From Massilia cavernae (GTDB taxonomy: Bacteria; Pseudomonadota; Gammaproteobacteria; Burkholderiales; Burkholderiaceae_D), in contig NZ_QYUP01000120.1 of the NCBI RefSeq assembly GCF_003590855.1, positions 28,858 to 92,857 of the forward strand: a stretch of DNA of 64,000 bases, read 5' to 3'. Below, one piece after another: positions 9,491 to 22,309 of this stretch (positions are counted from its first letter, which is position 1; each line of letters starts with the position of its first letter). The position numbers and the translations under genes are program-made. The notes beneath the pieces are model-generated. The model saw only the letters and a list, made by a program, of their open reading frames with translations, searched no databases and was not told the DNA's origin.

Positions 9491-10207
9491 ATGAAGGTAC
9501 TGGTGGTGGACGACGACGTGGTGTCGCGCATGGTGCTGATGCACCTGGTCGACAGCAGCGGCAGTTACGAGATCCTGGAGGCCGAGGACGGCCTCGACGC
9601 CTGGGAGCAGATGCAGGCGGGCCTGCGCCCCCAGCTGCTGTTCTGCGACCTGCGCATGCCGCGCCTGTCCGGCATGGACCTGCTGGCGCGGGTGCGCGCC
9701 GACCCCGCCTACGACCCGATGTCCTTCATCCTGGTCACGTCCAGCACCGATACCGGCACCGTCGACCAGGCCGCCGGGCTGGGGGTGTCGGGCTACATCG
9801 TCAAGCCGTTCCAGGCCGGCCAGGTGAGGGTGCACCTGGCCTCGCTGTCGCCCCCTCCGGACGGCTGGATGCACCGGGCCGAGCGTCCCACCGCCACCAT
9901 GGCGCGGCTGGGCATCGACTACGAACGGCTGCTGGCCTACCTCGGCGGCTTCCGGAGCCAGCTGGCCGCGGCCAGCGGCGAGATCGACGCGATGCTGGCG
10001 CGCGGCGAGCCTGAAGCGGCATGCGAGCGTATCGCGCGCCTGCATACCGGCTGCATCACGCTTGGCCTGGACGGCGCCGCCGAGGGCTTCGAAGCGCTGG
10101 CGCCGGACGGCCAGGATGGCGACCGCGTGCACCTGGCGTTGGCCGACGCGATCCGCTCGGTGATGGCGCAGGCCGACTGCATCAGGCGCTCGCAATCCGA
10201 ATATTGA
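9491..10207 (+). CDS. Response regulator receiver protein, no DNA-binding output
   Basis: 238 residues from the ATG at 9491, which has AGGGGA 9-14 bases upstream; an alternative ATG at 9464 overlaps the preceding TGA. The receiver domain (about 1-120) has the acidic pair VDDD, the phospho-acceptor Asp in LLFCDLRMPRLSG, the T/S switch ILVTSS and the Lys in YIVKPF. The C-terminal half is helical and holds ERIARLHTGCITLGLDGAAEGF, which resembles a degenerate HPt helix (H.G.....G), but I am not sure of this. No DNA-binding or enzymatic output domain is visible. Its place directly after the hybrid kinase makes it the likely phosphorelay partner. Confidence 0.82.
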   Translation: MKVLVVDDDVVSRMVLMHLVDSSGSYEILEAEDGLDAWEQMQAGLRPQLLFCDLRMPRLSGMDLLARVRADPAYDPMSFILVTSSTDTGTVDQAAGLGVSGYIVKPFQAGQVRVHLASLSPPPDGWMHRAERPTATMARLGIDYERLLAYLGGFRSQLAAASGEIDAMLARGEPEAACERIARLHTGCITLGLDGAAEGFEALAPDGQDGDRVHLALADAIRSVMAQADCIRRSQSEY

Positions 10208-10240
10208 TGGAAATCAAATAGCGCTTGCTAGCAGAATAGT

Positions 10241-10274
10241 TTAGGTTTAAAGTTCCTTCAACTTTCCGACCTAA
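10241..10274. promoter_or_regulatory. Nested inverted repeat upstream of aminobenzoate operon
   Basis: TTAGGT (10241-10246) pairs with ACCTAA (10269-10274), and inside these AAAGTT (10249-10254) pairs with AACTTT (10260-10265). The repeat lies 19-52 bases before the ligase start and would overlap a promoter there. It is a candidate operator for the operon's MarR-type regulator (15084-15602). Confidence 0.45.
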
Positions 10275-10292
10275 CCTTTCCCCGGGGTGAAC

Positions 10293-11936
10293 ATGGCAGG
10301 CACCAAGGCAGCAGAACTGAGTCCGTCGGGCTACGCCGACAACTTCGCGCGCGCGCACCTGCCGCCGCCGGAGCAGTGGCCGGAATTCCTGTTCGACCTG
10401 CCCGCGCTGCACTACCCCGCACGCCTGAACTGCGTGGCCGAGCTGCTCGACGCGGCGGTCGCGCGCGGCGACGGCGCACGCACCGCCGTCATCGGCGAAC
10501 ACGAAACGCTCAGCTACGCGGACCTGCAGGCGCGGGTCGACCGCATCGCCCACGTGCTGGTCGACGACATGGGCCTGGTCACCGGCAACCGCGTGCTGCT
10601 GCGCGGCGCCAACAACCCGTCGATGGCGGCGGCGCTGCTGGCCGTGCTCAAGGCCGGCTGCATCGCGGTGCCGACCATGCCGCTGCTGCGCGCGCGCGAG
10701 CTGTGCACCATCATCGTCAAGGCGCAGGTGGACGCAGTGCTGTGCGCATCGAGCCTGCGCGCCGAACTCGATGGCGCGCTGGAGATGGCGCAAGGGGACC
10801 ATGTCCCGCGCCGCAAGTTGTACTTCGGGGACGGAGGCGAAGGAAGCATGGAGGCGCTGATGGCGCGCCACGATGCGCCGTTCCAGGCCGCCGGCAGCGC
10901 TGCGGACGACGTCTGCCTGATCAGTTTCACCTCCGGCACCACCGGCATCCCGAAAGGGACCATGCACTTCCATCGCGACGTGCTGGCGATCTGCGACTGC
11001 TTCCCGGTGCACACCCTGCAGTCCAAACGCGACGACATCTTCATCGGCACGCCGCCGCTGGCGTTCACCTTCGGCCTGGGCGGCCTGCTGCTGTTCCCGC
11101 TGCGGGTGGGCGCGGCCGGCGTACTGCTGGAAAAGCTGACGCCCGAGGCGCTGTTGGCCGGCATCGAGAAATACCGCGCCACCATCTGCTTCACCGCGCC
11201 CACCTTCTACCGGCAGATGGCGCCGCTGGCCGCGAAGTACGACCTGTCCAGCCTCGGGAAAACCGTATCGGCCGGCGAAGCGCTGCCGCTTCCCACGCGC
11301 GATGCATGGAAGGCGGCTACCGGCCTGGACATGATCGATGGCATCGGCGCCACCGAGATCCTGCATATCTTCATTTCCGCCGCCGGCGACGCGATCCGCC
11401 CCGGCGCCACCGGCAAACCGGTGCCGGGCTACCAAGCCTGCGTGCTGGACGCCGACGGCAGGCCGGCCGCGCCCGGCGTGATCGGCCGCCTCGCGGTCAA
11501 GGGACCGACCGGCTGCCGCTACCTGGCCGACGAACGCCAGAAGGCCTACGTGTCCGGCGGCTGGAACCTGACCGGCGACGCCTACGAAATGGACGCCGAC
11601 GGCTACTTCTACTACCGTTCGCGCACCGACGACATGATCATCTCGGCCGGCTACAACATCGCCGGCGCCGAAGTCGAGGACGTGCTGCTGCGCCATCCGG
11701 CGGTGGCCGAATGCGGCGTGGTCGGGCGCGCGGACGAGGAACGCGGCCAGGTGGTCGAGGCGCACGTGGTGCTCAAGCCCGGATTCGAACCCTCCGCCGC
11801 CACCGCGCTCGAACTGCAGAACTTCGTCAAGGGCGAGATCGCGCCCTACAAGTATCCCCGCTCGGTGAACTTCACCGGCAGCCTGCCGCGCACCGAGACC
11901 GGCAAGCTGCAGCGCTTCAAACTGCGTACCCAATAA
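10293..11936 (+). CDS. 2-aminobenzoate-CoA ligase (AMP-forming, benzoate-CoA ligase family)
   Basis: 547 residues from the ATG at 10293; GGGGTGA just upstream acts as the ribosome site (an in-frame GTG at 10287 is the alternative). It is an ANL-superfamily acyl-CoA ligase. The P-loop [16 protein letters not shown] is at about 214-229, the A5 motif is GATEILHIF, the hinge is [10 protein letters not shown], then [12 protein letters not shown], and the C-terminal catalytic Lys is in [12 protein letters not shown]. It would activate the carboxylate of a benzoate-type acid with ATP and CoA. The choice of 2-aminobenzoate as substrate rests on the next gene, a 2-aminobenzoyl-CoA monooxygenase/reductase homologue. 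It starts the operon that runs to 18026. Confidence 0.8.
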   Translation: MAGTKAAELSPSGYADNFARAHLPPPEQWPEFLFDLPALHYPARLNCVAELLDAAVARGDGARTAVIGEHETLSYADLQARVDRIAHVLVDDMGLVTGNRVLLRGANNPSMAAALLAVLKAGCIAVPTMPLLRARELCTIIVKAQVDAVLCASSLRAELDGALEMAQGDHVPRRKLYFGDGGEGSMEALMARHDAPFQAAGSAADDVCLISFTSGTTGIPKGTMHFHRDVLAICDCFPVHTLQSKRDDIFIGTPPLAFTFGLGGLLLFPLRVGAAGVLLEKLTPEALLAGIEKYRATICFTAPTFYRQMAPLAAKYDLSSLGKTVSAGEALPLPTRDAWKAATGLDMIDGIGATEILHIFISAAGDAIRPGATGKPVPGYQACVLDADGRPAAPGVIGRLAVKGPTGCRYLADERQKAYVSGGWNLTGDAYEMDADGYFYYRSRTDDMIISAGYNIAGAEVEDVLLRHPAVAECGVVGRADEERGQVVEAHVVLKPGFEPSAATALELQNFVKGEIAPYKYPRSVNFTGSLPRTETGKLQRFKLRTQ

Positions 11937-11946
11937 GGCATCGGAC

Positions 11947-14315
<2,369 letters not shown>

Positions 14316-14316
<1 letters not shown>

Positions 14317-15077
14317 TGGCGGCGCTCACCGGCAAGCATGCCTTCGTCACTGGCGGCGCGCGCGGCATCGGCGCCGCCACCGCCCGCGCGCTGCTCGATG
14401 CGGGTGCGCGCGTGACCATCGCCGGCCGCGACGAAGCCGTGCTGGCGGCCACCGCGGCCGCCTTGTCGGCCTACGGCGACATCAGGCACCACGCGCTCGA
14501 CATCACCGATCCCGACGCGGTGAGCGCGGTGCTGGCGGCGGCGGGGCCGGTCGATATCCTGGTCAACAACGCCGGCCAGGCCGAATCGGCGCCGTTCGTG
14601 CGCACCGACGCCGAGCTGTGGCAGCGCATGCTGGACGTGAACCTCTCCGGCGCCTTCTACTGCTCGCGGGCGGTGCTGCCGGCGATGCTGGCGGCAGGCT
14701 GGGGACGCATCATCAACGTGGCGTCGACCGCCGGCCTGACCGGCTACCGCTACGTCGCGGCCTACTGCGCCGCCAAGCACGGCATGGTGGGCATGACGCG
14801 CGCGCTGGCGCTGGAAGTGGCGGCGAAGGGCGTGACCGTCAACGCGGTCTGTCCCGGTTTTACCGAGACCGACATCGTGCGCGAGGCGGTGGCCAACATC
14901 GTCGCCAAGACCGGCAGGAACGAAGAGCAGGCGCGCGCCGAACTGGCGGCCGGCAATCCGCAGCAACGCCTTGTGCAGCCGGAGGAGGTGGCCAACGCCA
15001 TCCTGTGGCTGTGCATGCCCCAGTCCGCGGCGATGAACGGCCAGGCCGTGGCCGTCGCCGGCGGCGAAGTCATGTGA
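14316..15077 (+). CDS. SDR family oxidoreductase (3-hydroxyacyl-CoA dehydrogenase-like)
   Basis: 253 residues. Two adjacent ATG codons (14313 and 14316) overlap the stop of the preceding gene; the second is better spaced from GGAGG. NAD(P) motif TGGARGIG at about 13-20, NNAG at about 89, catalytic S137, Y150, K154. MVGMTRALALEVA and VNAVCPGF are typical for the 3-hydroxybutyrate/3-hydroxyacyl dehydrogenase branch. In this operon it likely oxidises or reduces an alicyclic hydroxy/oxo CoA ester formed after the monooxygenase/reductase step. The exact step is inferred from position only. Confidence 0.8.
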
Positions 15078-15083
15078 GGATTC

Positions 15084-15602
15084 ATGCGAGACAAGAAGAC
15101 CGGTAGCACCGCTGCTATCGCCGATTCGCCCGACCTGGCCAGCCGCCTGACGGACGGCGATAACCAGGCGCTCAAGCTGTGGCTGCGCATGCTGTCGTGC
15201 ACCGTGCGCATCGAAAACGAGATCAGGAGCAGGCTGCGCGCCAGCTTCAACATCACGCTTCCGCGCTTCGACCTGATGGCGCAGCTGGAGCGCCATCCCG
15301 ACGGCCTGCGCATGGGCGAGCTGTCGCGCCGCATGATGGTCACCGGCGGCAACGTCACCGGCATCACCGACCAGCTCGAACGCGAGCAGCTGGTGGTGCG
15401 GGTGCCGCACCTGACCGACCGGCGCGGCTACTGCGTCAAGCTGACCGACGAGGGCCGGCGCGCCTTTGCCGAAATGGCTGCGGTGCACGAGGGCTGGATC
15501 GCCGAACTGCTGAAGGACACGCCGACGCGCGACAAGGCGCAACTGATTACGCTGCTGTCGCAGATGAAGCAGCACCTGGACCACCAGGATGACCAAGAAT
15601 AA
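15084..15602 (+). CDS. MarR family transcriptional regulator
   Basis: 172 residues. The winged-helix core runs from about 60 to 130: [20 protein letters not shown], then [20 protein letters not shown] as recognition helix and [18 protein letters not shown] as wing, the normal MarR order. It sits inside the operon, 6 bases after the SDR, and is the probable repressor that responds to an aryl-CoA or to 2-aminobenzoate. The nested inverted repeat at 10241-10274 is a candidate binding site. The N-terminal 30 residues are charged and probably flexible. Confidence 0.85.
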   Translation: MRDKKTGSTAAIADSPDLASRLTDGDNQALKLWLRMLSCTVRIENEIRSRLRASFNITLPRFDLMAQLERHPDGLRMGELSRRMMVTGGNVTGITDQLEREQLVVRVPHLTDRRGYCVKLTDEGRRAFAEMAAVHEGWIAELLKDTPTRDKAQLITLLSQMKQHLDHQDDQE

Positions 15603-15612
15603 GGAGCACTAC

Positions 15613-16467
15613 ATGCGTTACCTACCAGGCGAGCAGCACGCGCTGCCCGGCAATCGCGTCACGCTGGCGGACTACGCGGCGAAGCACTTCAGGCTGGAGG
15701 TGGCGAACAAGGTCGCCACCATCACGCTCAACCGGCCCGAACGCAAGAACCCATTGACCTTTGAGTCCTACGCCGAATTGCGCGACCTGTTCCGCGGCGT
15801 GGCCTATGCCGACGACGTCAAGGCGGTCGTCATCACCGGCGCCGGCGAGAACTTCTGTTCGGGTGGCGACGTGCACGACATCATCGGCCCGCTGACGAAG
15901 CTGGACATGCCCGGCCTGCTGGCATTTACCCGCATGACGGGCGACCTGGTGAAAGCCATCCGCGCCTGCCCGCAACCGGTGATCAGCGCGGTGGACGGCA
16001 TTTGCGCCGGCGCCGGGGCGATCCTGGCGCTGTCCTCGGACATGCGCTACGCGACCGAGCGCAGCAAGACCGCCTTCCTGTTCACCCGCGTCGGCCTGGC
16101 CGGCTGCGACATGGGCGCCTGTGCGCTGCTGCCGCGGCTGATCGGACAGGGCCGCGCCAGCGAGCTGCTGTACAGCGGCCGCGCGATGACCGGCGTCGAG
16201 GGCGAGCGCTGGGGCTTCTTCAACAGCCTGCATGCACCGGAGGAACTGCTGGCGGCGGCGCAGGCGATGGCGCAGTCGCTGGCCGACGGCCCGACCTTCG
16301 CGCACGGCATGACCAAGAAGATGCTGCAGCAGGAGTGGAACATGGGTGTGGACGAGGCGATCGAGGCGGAAGCCCAGGCCCAGGCCATCTGCATGGCCAC
16401 CAACGACTTCCACCGCGCCTACCATGCCTTCGTGGCGAAGCAGCGCCCCGCATTCGAGGGCGACTGA
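15613..16467 (+). CDS. Enoyl-CoA hydratase family protein
   Basis: 284 residues from the ATG at 15613, with AAGGAG 6 bases upstream (a longer frame from 15589 lacks a site). The crotonase fold marks are [15 protein letters not shown], the oxyanion-hole stretches [15 protein letters not shown] and [16 protein letters not shown], and [22 protein letters not shown]. It would hydrate an enoyl-CoA or hydrolyse a cyclic beta-oxo CoA ester (ring cleavage) in aminobenzoyl-CoA breakdown. The acidic residues usual in hydratases are not obvious at the normal places, so a ring-opening hydrolase of the same fold is possible. Confidence 0.82.
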   Translation: MRYLPGEQHALPGNRVTLADYAAKHFRLEVANKVATITLNRPERKNPLTFESYAELRDLFRGVAYADDVKAVVITGAGENFCSGGDVHDIIGPLTKLDMPGLLAFTRMTGDLVKAIRACPQPVISAVDGICAGAGAILALSSDMRYATERSKTAFLFTRVGLAGCDMGACALLPRLIGQGRASELLYSGRAMTGVEGERWGFFNSLHAPEELLAAAQAMAQSLADGPTFAHGMTKKMLQQEWNMGVDEAIEAEAQAQAICMATNDFHRAYHAFVAKQRPAFEGD

Positions 16468-17630
16468 TGGCAGACAAATCTTACCTGGACTGGCCTTTCT
16501 TTACGCCCGCGCATGCGGCGCTCGAACAGTCGCTCGATGCATGGGCTTCCCAGCATGTGCGCGACGCGCACGGCAAGGACGTCGACGCAGCCTGCCGCCA
16601 GCTGGTGCGCCAGCTGGGCGAGGGCGGCTGGCTGGAGCATGCGGTGGCGCCGGGCGACGGTCCGATCGACACCCGCGCGATCTGCCTGGTGCGAGAAACG
16701 CTGGCGCGCCATAGCGGACTGGCCGACTTCGCGTTCGCGATGCAGGGACTGGGCTCGGGTGCCATCTCGCTGTTCGGCAGCACTGACAATCGCGCGCGCT
16801 ACCTGCCGCGCGTGGCCAAGGGCGAGTCGATTGCAGCCTTCGCGCTGTCGGAGCCGCAGGCCGGTTCGGACGTGGCCGCGATGCAGTGCGCTGCTGTGCC
16901 GGACGGCGACAGCTATGTGCTCAATGGCGAGAAGACCTGGATTTCGAACGGCGGCATCGCCGACTTCTACGTGGTGTTTGCGCGCACCGGCGAGCAGCCG
17001 GGCGCGCGCGGCATCAGCGCCTTCATCGTCGACGCCGATACGCCCGGCTTCGAGATCGCCGAGCGCATCGAAGTGATCGCGCCGCATCCGCTGGCGCGGC
17101 TGCGCTTCGACAAATGCCGCGTGCCGGCCAGCGCCCGCCTTGGCGAGGCTGGGCAGGGCTTCAAGGTGGCGATGGCAACGCTGGACGTGTTCCGCACCTC
17201 GGTGGCGGCGGCGGCGCTGGGCTTCGCGCGGCGTGCCTTCGACGAGGCGCTGGCGCATGCGAAGTCGCGCAAGATGTTCGGACAGACCCTGGCCGACTTC
17301 CAGCTGACCCAGGCAAAGCTGGCCGAGATGGCGACCGGCATCGATGCCTGCGCGCTGCTGACCTACCGCGCCGCATGGCAGCGCGACCAGGGCCGCAAGG
17401 TGACGATGGAAGCGGCGATGGCGAAGATGAGCGCGACCGAAACGGCGCAGCGCGTGATCGATGCGGCGGTGCAGATGTTCGGCGGCCTTGGCGTCGTCAG
17501 CGAGCATCCGGTCGAGCGCCTGTACCGCGAGATCCGCGCGCTGCGCATCTACGAAGGCGCAACCGAAGTACAGCAACTGATCATCGCGCGCGAACTGCTG
17601 CGCGATGCAACGCCACCGAAGAAAGACTAA
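16467..17630 (+). CDS. Acyl-CoA dehydrogenase family protein
   Basis: 387 residues; the ATG overlaps the TGA of the hydratase. FAD/acyl-CoA dehydrogenase marks include [76 protein letters not shown] and the catalytic base E363 in [10 protein letters not shown]. It would introduce a double bond beside the CoA thioester of a ring or ring-opened intermediate, passing electrons to ETF. The N-terminal domain (to about residue 90) is shorter than in many fatty-acyl enzymes. It lies fifth after the ligase in the operon. Confidence 0.87.
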   Translation: MADKSYLDWPFFTPAHAALEQSLDAWASQHVRDAHGKDVDAACRQLVRQLGEGGWLEHAVAPGDGPIDTRAICLVRETLARHSGLADFAFAMQGLGSGAISLFGSTDNRARYLPRVAKGESIAAFALSEPQAGSDVAAMQCAAVPDGDSYVLNGEKTWISNGGIADFYVVFARTGEQPGARGISAFIVDADTPGFEIAERIEVIAPHPLARLRFDKCRVPASARLGEAGQGFKVAMATLDVFRTSVAAAALGFARRAFDEALAHAKSRKMFGQTLADFQLTQAKLAEMATGIDACALLTYRAAWQRDQGRKVTMEAAMAKMSATETAQRVIDAAVQMFGGLGVVSEHPVERLYREIRALRIYEGATEVQQLIIARELLRDATPPKKD

Positions 17631-17633
17631 GCA

Positions 17634-18026
17634 ATGGATATCCTTCAACCAGCAGGCTGGGCGCGTCCGCGCGGCTATGCGAACGGCGTGGCGGCAAGCG
17701 GGCGCACGGTATGCGTCAGCGGCATGATCGGGTGGGACGGGCGGGGCGTGTTCCACACCGAGGACTTTGCCGGGCAGGTGCGCCAGGCGCTGCAAAATGC
17801 GGTGGAGGTGCTGGCCGAGGCCGGCGCCGGCCCTGAACACATCGTGCGCATGACCTGGTACGTGGTGGACAAGAACGAATACCTGGGCGCGCAAAAGGCG
17901 ATCGGCGCGGCTTACCGCGACATCATCGGCCGCCACTATCCGGCCATGACGGCGGTCCAGGTCGCCGGTTTGATCGAGGACAAGGCGAGGGTGGAGATCG
18001 AGGTGACGGCCGTCGTCCCGGCGTAA
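17634..18026 (+). CDS. RidA family enamine/imine deaminase
   Basis: 130 residues, starting 3 bases after the dehydrogenase stop. RidA-family features: ANGVAASGRTVCVSGMIGWD, FAGQVRQALQNAVEVLAEAGAG, HIVRMTWYVVD, and the conserved Arg in KARVEIEVTAVV that holds the substrate carboxylate in active members. RidA enzymes hydrolyse reactive enamines/imines to ketones and ammonium. The product of 2-aminobenzoyl-CoA monooxygenase/reductase is itself an enamine, so this protein is a good candidate for removing the amino nitrogen in this pathway. That link is an inference from chemistry and position. Confidence 0.83.
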   Translation: MDILQPAGWARPRGYANGVAASGRTVCVSGMIGWDGRGVFHTEDFAGQVRQALQNAVEVLAEAGAGPEHIVRMTWYVVDKNEYLGAQKAIGAAYRDIIGRHYPAMTAVQVAGLIEDKARVEIEVTAVVPA

Positions 18027-18074
18027 ACTTGGCGTTTGGGCCGCAGCCGCGGCCTTCACCCAAGGATTGCGCCA

Positions 18075-18602
18075 ATGAATTCCGCACTGCCGGAACCGCC
18101 ACCCGATCCGGATGACACGGACGCCGTTGCACCGGCACGACGCGCGGAGTAGGATGCATCGGTGGACAAGCGACTCACCGTTTTGGAAACGCGTTTCGAC
18201 GCGATCTTGCCGACCCTTGCAACGAAGGGCGACCTGGCGGAGTTGCGCGGCGCAACGAAGGCTGACCTGGCGGAGTTGCGCGGCGAGATGGCGCTTGGAT
18301 TCGAACGCAACCGCGCCGACATGGCTGCCCTGTCCGAAAAACTACACCTGGACATGAATGACAGTTCCTCCAAGCTACACCAGGAGATGAACAAGATGTT
18401 CCAGCGTCTCCTCCTCTGGATGATCGGTATTTGGCTTACCTCCAGCCTGGCCATTTTCGGCGGCACGCTCGCCATCATGGACACGATGCTCGACGGCCTG
18501 CGCGACGATATCAGGCAGGTGAAGGCAGCCGTGGTTTCCGATGCAAGGCAAGCGCCCGCGGCCGTTCCCGCACAGGCGCCGCTCAGTACCGGGCCCGGCT
18601 GA
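18075..18602 (+). pseudogene. Coiled-coil membrane protein with in-frame amber codon
   Basis: An ATG at 18075 with AAGGAT 8 bases upstream opens a frame (MNSALPEPPPDPDDTDAVAP...) that meets TAG at 18150-18152 and then continues in the same frame to 18602. A GTG at 18162 could restart it, giving 146 residues: heptad-like repeats (DKRLTVLETRFDAIL, TKGDLAELRG twice, DMAALSEKLHLDM), one membrane helix (about 84-106, LLLWMIGIWLTSSLAIFGG) and a Pro/Ala tail. Such small coiled-coil proteins with a single membrane helix are common in Oxalobacteraceae; function unknown. One C-to-T change (CAG to TAG) would explain the interruption. Confidence 0.55.
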
Positions 18603-18806
18603 ACGCGCCTGTCGTACGCGATCCACGCCGCCGTTCGTTGTAAAAAAACTGACTCATTAACTTAGGACTGGATCGGCCGCAGTTGTTCAAGGCGCTGGTC
18701 ATTACGCTGTTCGGCTCGGAGTGACAATTCAGACAGCGTTGCATCAATCCGCGCAATTCGCACGCGCGGTTGGCGGCATTCGTCGGATGACTGCTTCCTG
18801 AACCAA
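18603..18806. other. Intergenic stretch without recognised gene
   Basis: 204 bases between the coiled-coil gene and the end of the nuclease-like gene. Short open frames exist on both strands but none shows a domain or convincing ribosome site. No clear terminator is visible for either convergent neighbour. Base composition begins to drop here compared with the upstream operon. Confidence 0.5.
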
Positions 18807-19898
18807 TCACGCTGGGGAGCGTTCCGATTGCTGTAGATGTACACCTACAGAGGCCTTAAGCAGCTCCGCATGGTCATAAATGTCATCGACAGAAGAAAGC
18901 GGAATTCGTTCTTCTTCTTTCTCCGCATTGAAAACCCCGAGACAAAGCTTCTCGGCATTGTTAAAGCGAAGTCGGCAAATCGGCTTTCGATTATTATCAT
19001 CGAGAAGAATGGCGCAGTACGACTGGGCGTCGCGCATGTGCACTCGCTTGGGACTTACGGTTTCACGTAGGATCGCGCGTACAATATGGAATCCTTCTAC
19101 CTCTTCTGGAGTCGTGATAATTTGCGACTCCGTTGGGTCGCTTGCCGGCTCGACTAGCTGTGCGGGCATTGAGGTACTGGGCTCAAGTGCCATCGCTCCC
19201 TTGAGACGATCGTTGATGCGCTCACTTACGAGTTGGTCGAACGCACGTTTGGTTATGGCAGTAAATTGATCCTTCAATGCCGACGTGAATCGCTTACTCC
19301 CGCAAATTTCGGAGGATACTAAGCGAACGAAGTCTTCCGACGGATTCATTATCCAATCCGACAGTTTGTTCTGGATCGCCCGTGTGTACTTAAGCTCGTT
19401 TGCGGTCGTAAGGATCGTATCAACATCAAAAGCGGTTTTTGCGAATTTTTTTAGTTCATCGATGTCGCGGTCCTTAAAATCGAGAATGTTAAACTCGAAG
19501 AATGGTGTGCGATCCATCTTGTTCGGCTCTTCAAGGTCAGTGAAGAACCTGTAAACCAAGCCATTCGTTAGAACACCAAAGCGGGCCGACGTTACGTGGA
19601 AATAGCGGAATAACTGGCCGGCATGATCGACACTCAAGTCGCCACCGGACCGTTTGCACTCGAAAAGCATGATAGGTTTACCCTCGCGAAGAATCGCGTA
19701 GTCGACCTTCTCACCTTTCTTCATCCCGATATCAGCCACCAGTTCGGGGGTAACTTCATTCGGATCGAAAACGTTATAACCCAGCGCGTGAATGAACGGC
19801 ATGATCATTGCGTTCTTTGTCGCCTCCTCCGTTTGGATCATGTCTTTAGTCGCCTGAATACGACCACCGAGGGCACGCAATTGATCGATTAAGTCCAT
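18807..19898 (-). CDS. Orphan HsdR-N-type restriction endonuclease-like protein
   Basis: 363 residues from the ATG at 19898, which has GGGGA 7 bases upstream; a longer frame to 19976 lacks support. The N-terminal domain matches the nuclease domain of type I restriction HsdR: EATKNAMIMPFIHALGYNVF, then VDYAILREGKPIMLFECK, a PD-(D/E)xK-type D...ECK motif. The middle is helical, and the C-terminal part (IVRAILRETVSPKRV to the end) looks like a small separate beta-rich domain. No helicase motifs and no HsdM/HsdS genes are nearby. Codons are visibly more A/T-rich than those of neighbours, suggesting transfer. A defence role is possible but unproven. Confidence 0.75.
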   Translation of the reverse strand: MDLIDQLRALGGRIQATKDMIQTEEATKNAMIMPFIHALGYNVFDPNEVTPELVADIGMKKGEKVDYAILREGKPIMLFECKRSGGDLSVDHAGQLFRYFHVTSARFGVLTNGLVYRFFTDLEEPNKMDRTPFFEFNILDFKDRDIDELKKFAKTAFDVDTILTTANELKYTRAIQNKLSDWIMNPSEDFVRLVSSEICGSKRFTSALKDQFTAITKRAFDQLVSERINDRLKGAMALEPSTSMPAQLVEPASDPTESQIITTPEEVEGFHIVRAILRETVSPKRVHMRDAQSYCAILLDDNNRKPICRLRFNNAEKLCLGVFNAEKEEERIPLSSVDDIYDHAELLKASVGVHLQQSERSPA

Positions 19899-19996
19899 TT
19901 TTTTCCCCGAGAAGGATTGATGTCTGGAGAATTCTACGCTTCGTTCCTTCGGGAAATCTACCGAATTGTTGCACAATCGGCATTGAGCACAGGTCC

Positions 19997-20010
19997 TTGA
20001 TCGAAATCAA
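19997..20010. promoter_or_regulatory. Perfect FNR/ANR-type box
   Basis: TTGATCGAAATCAA matches the FNR/ANR consensus TTGAT-N4-ATCAA at all ten specified bases. It is 98 bases upstream of the nuclease-like gene start (minus strand) and upstream of the receiver remnant's 3' end, so its natural target is unclear. Confidence 0.5.
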
Positions 20011-20234
20011 TACACGGACTCAGATGTCGTGGCAGTAACGAATGAGGGGATGAGCGCCCAGCGCAGCCGCTTGAGGATCTCCGGCAGCCGGTAAGGCTTT
20101 GACACGAAGGCGAATTCGTCGATGTCGCCCTGCTGCTCGTAGTATGGATGAGCTAGCTGTTCAGGACGCTTGGGCGTCAATCGTGCGACGTGGAAATGCG
20201 CTGCGGAGGGCGCGTGCCCGGCCGGGAGTGTCAT
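20007..20234 (-). pseudogene. Receiver-domain remnant
   Basis: The minus-strand frame holds DIDEFAFVSKPYRLPEILKR, then LRWAL: the last strand, the conserved Lys-Pro and the final helix of a response-regulator receiver as found at the end of hybrid kinases. The rest of the domain, including the phospho-acceptor region, is missing, and the upstream residues are not receiver-like. It is best read as the leftover 3' end of a signalling gene lost by deletion beside the tRNA gene. Confidence 0.5.
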
Positions 20235-20278
20235 TGTTGGCCCGGCGCTGGTACAATAGCAGGCTGCAACATGCGTGT

Positions 20279-20353
20279 GTCGCCATAGTACAATGGATAG
20301 TACAAGGTCCTCCTAAGACTTAGATGCAGGTTCGATTCCTGCTGGCGACACCA
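20279..20353 (+). tRNA. tRNA-Arg (anticodon CCU)
   Basis: A full cloverleaf of 75 bases. Acceptor GTCGCCA (20279-20285) pairs with TGGCGAC (20343-20349), followed by A and an encoded CCA. The D stem is GTAC/GTAC, the anticodon stem AGGTC/GACTT encloses CTCCTAA (anticodon CCT), and the T arm is GCAGG-TTCGATT-CCTGC. It reads the AGG codon. Its 3' end lies 36 bases before uup. Confidence 0.95.
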
Positions 20354-20389
20354 GTTGTTCCTTCCCCCGCCCCGCACCGGTACACATCT

Positions 20390-22291
<1,902 letters not shown>

Positions 22292-22309
22292 ACAACCGAC
22301 GGGAGAGCC

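Noticed and set aside
18603..20353. Integrative element using tRNA-Arg(CCU) as attachment site
   Set aside because: The tRNA 3' end points away from the foreign-looking segment, no integrase is present and I found no second copy of the tRNA 3' end.
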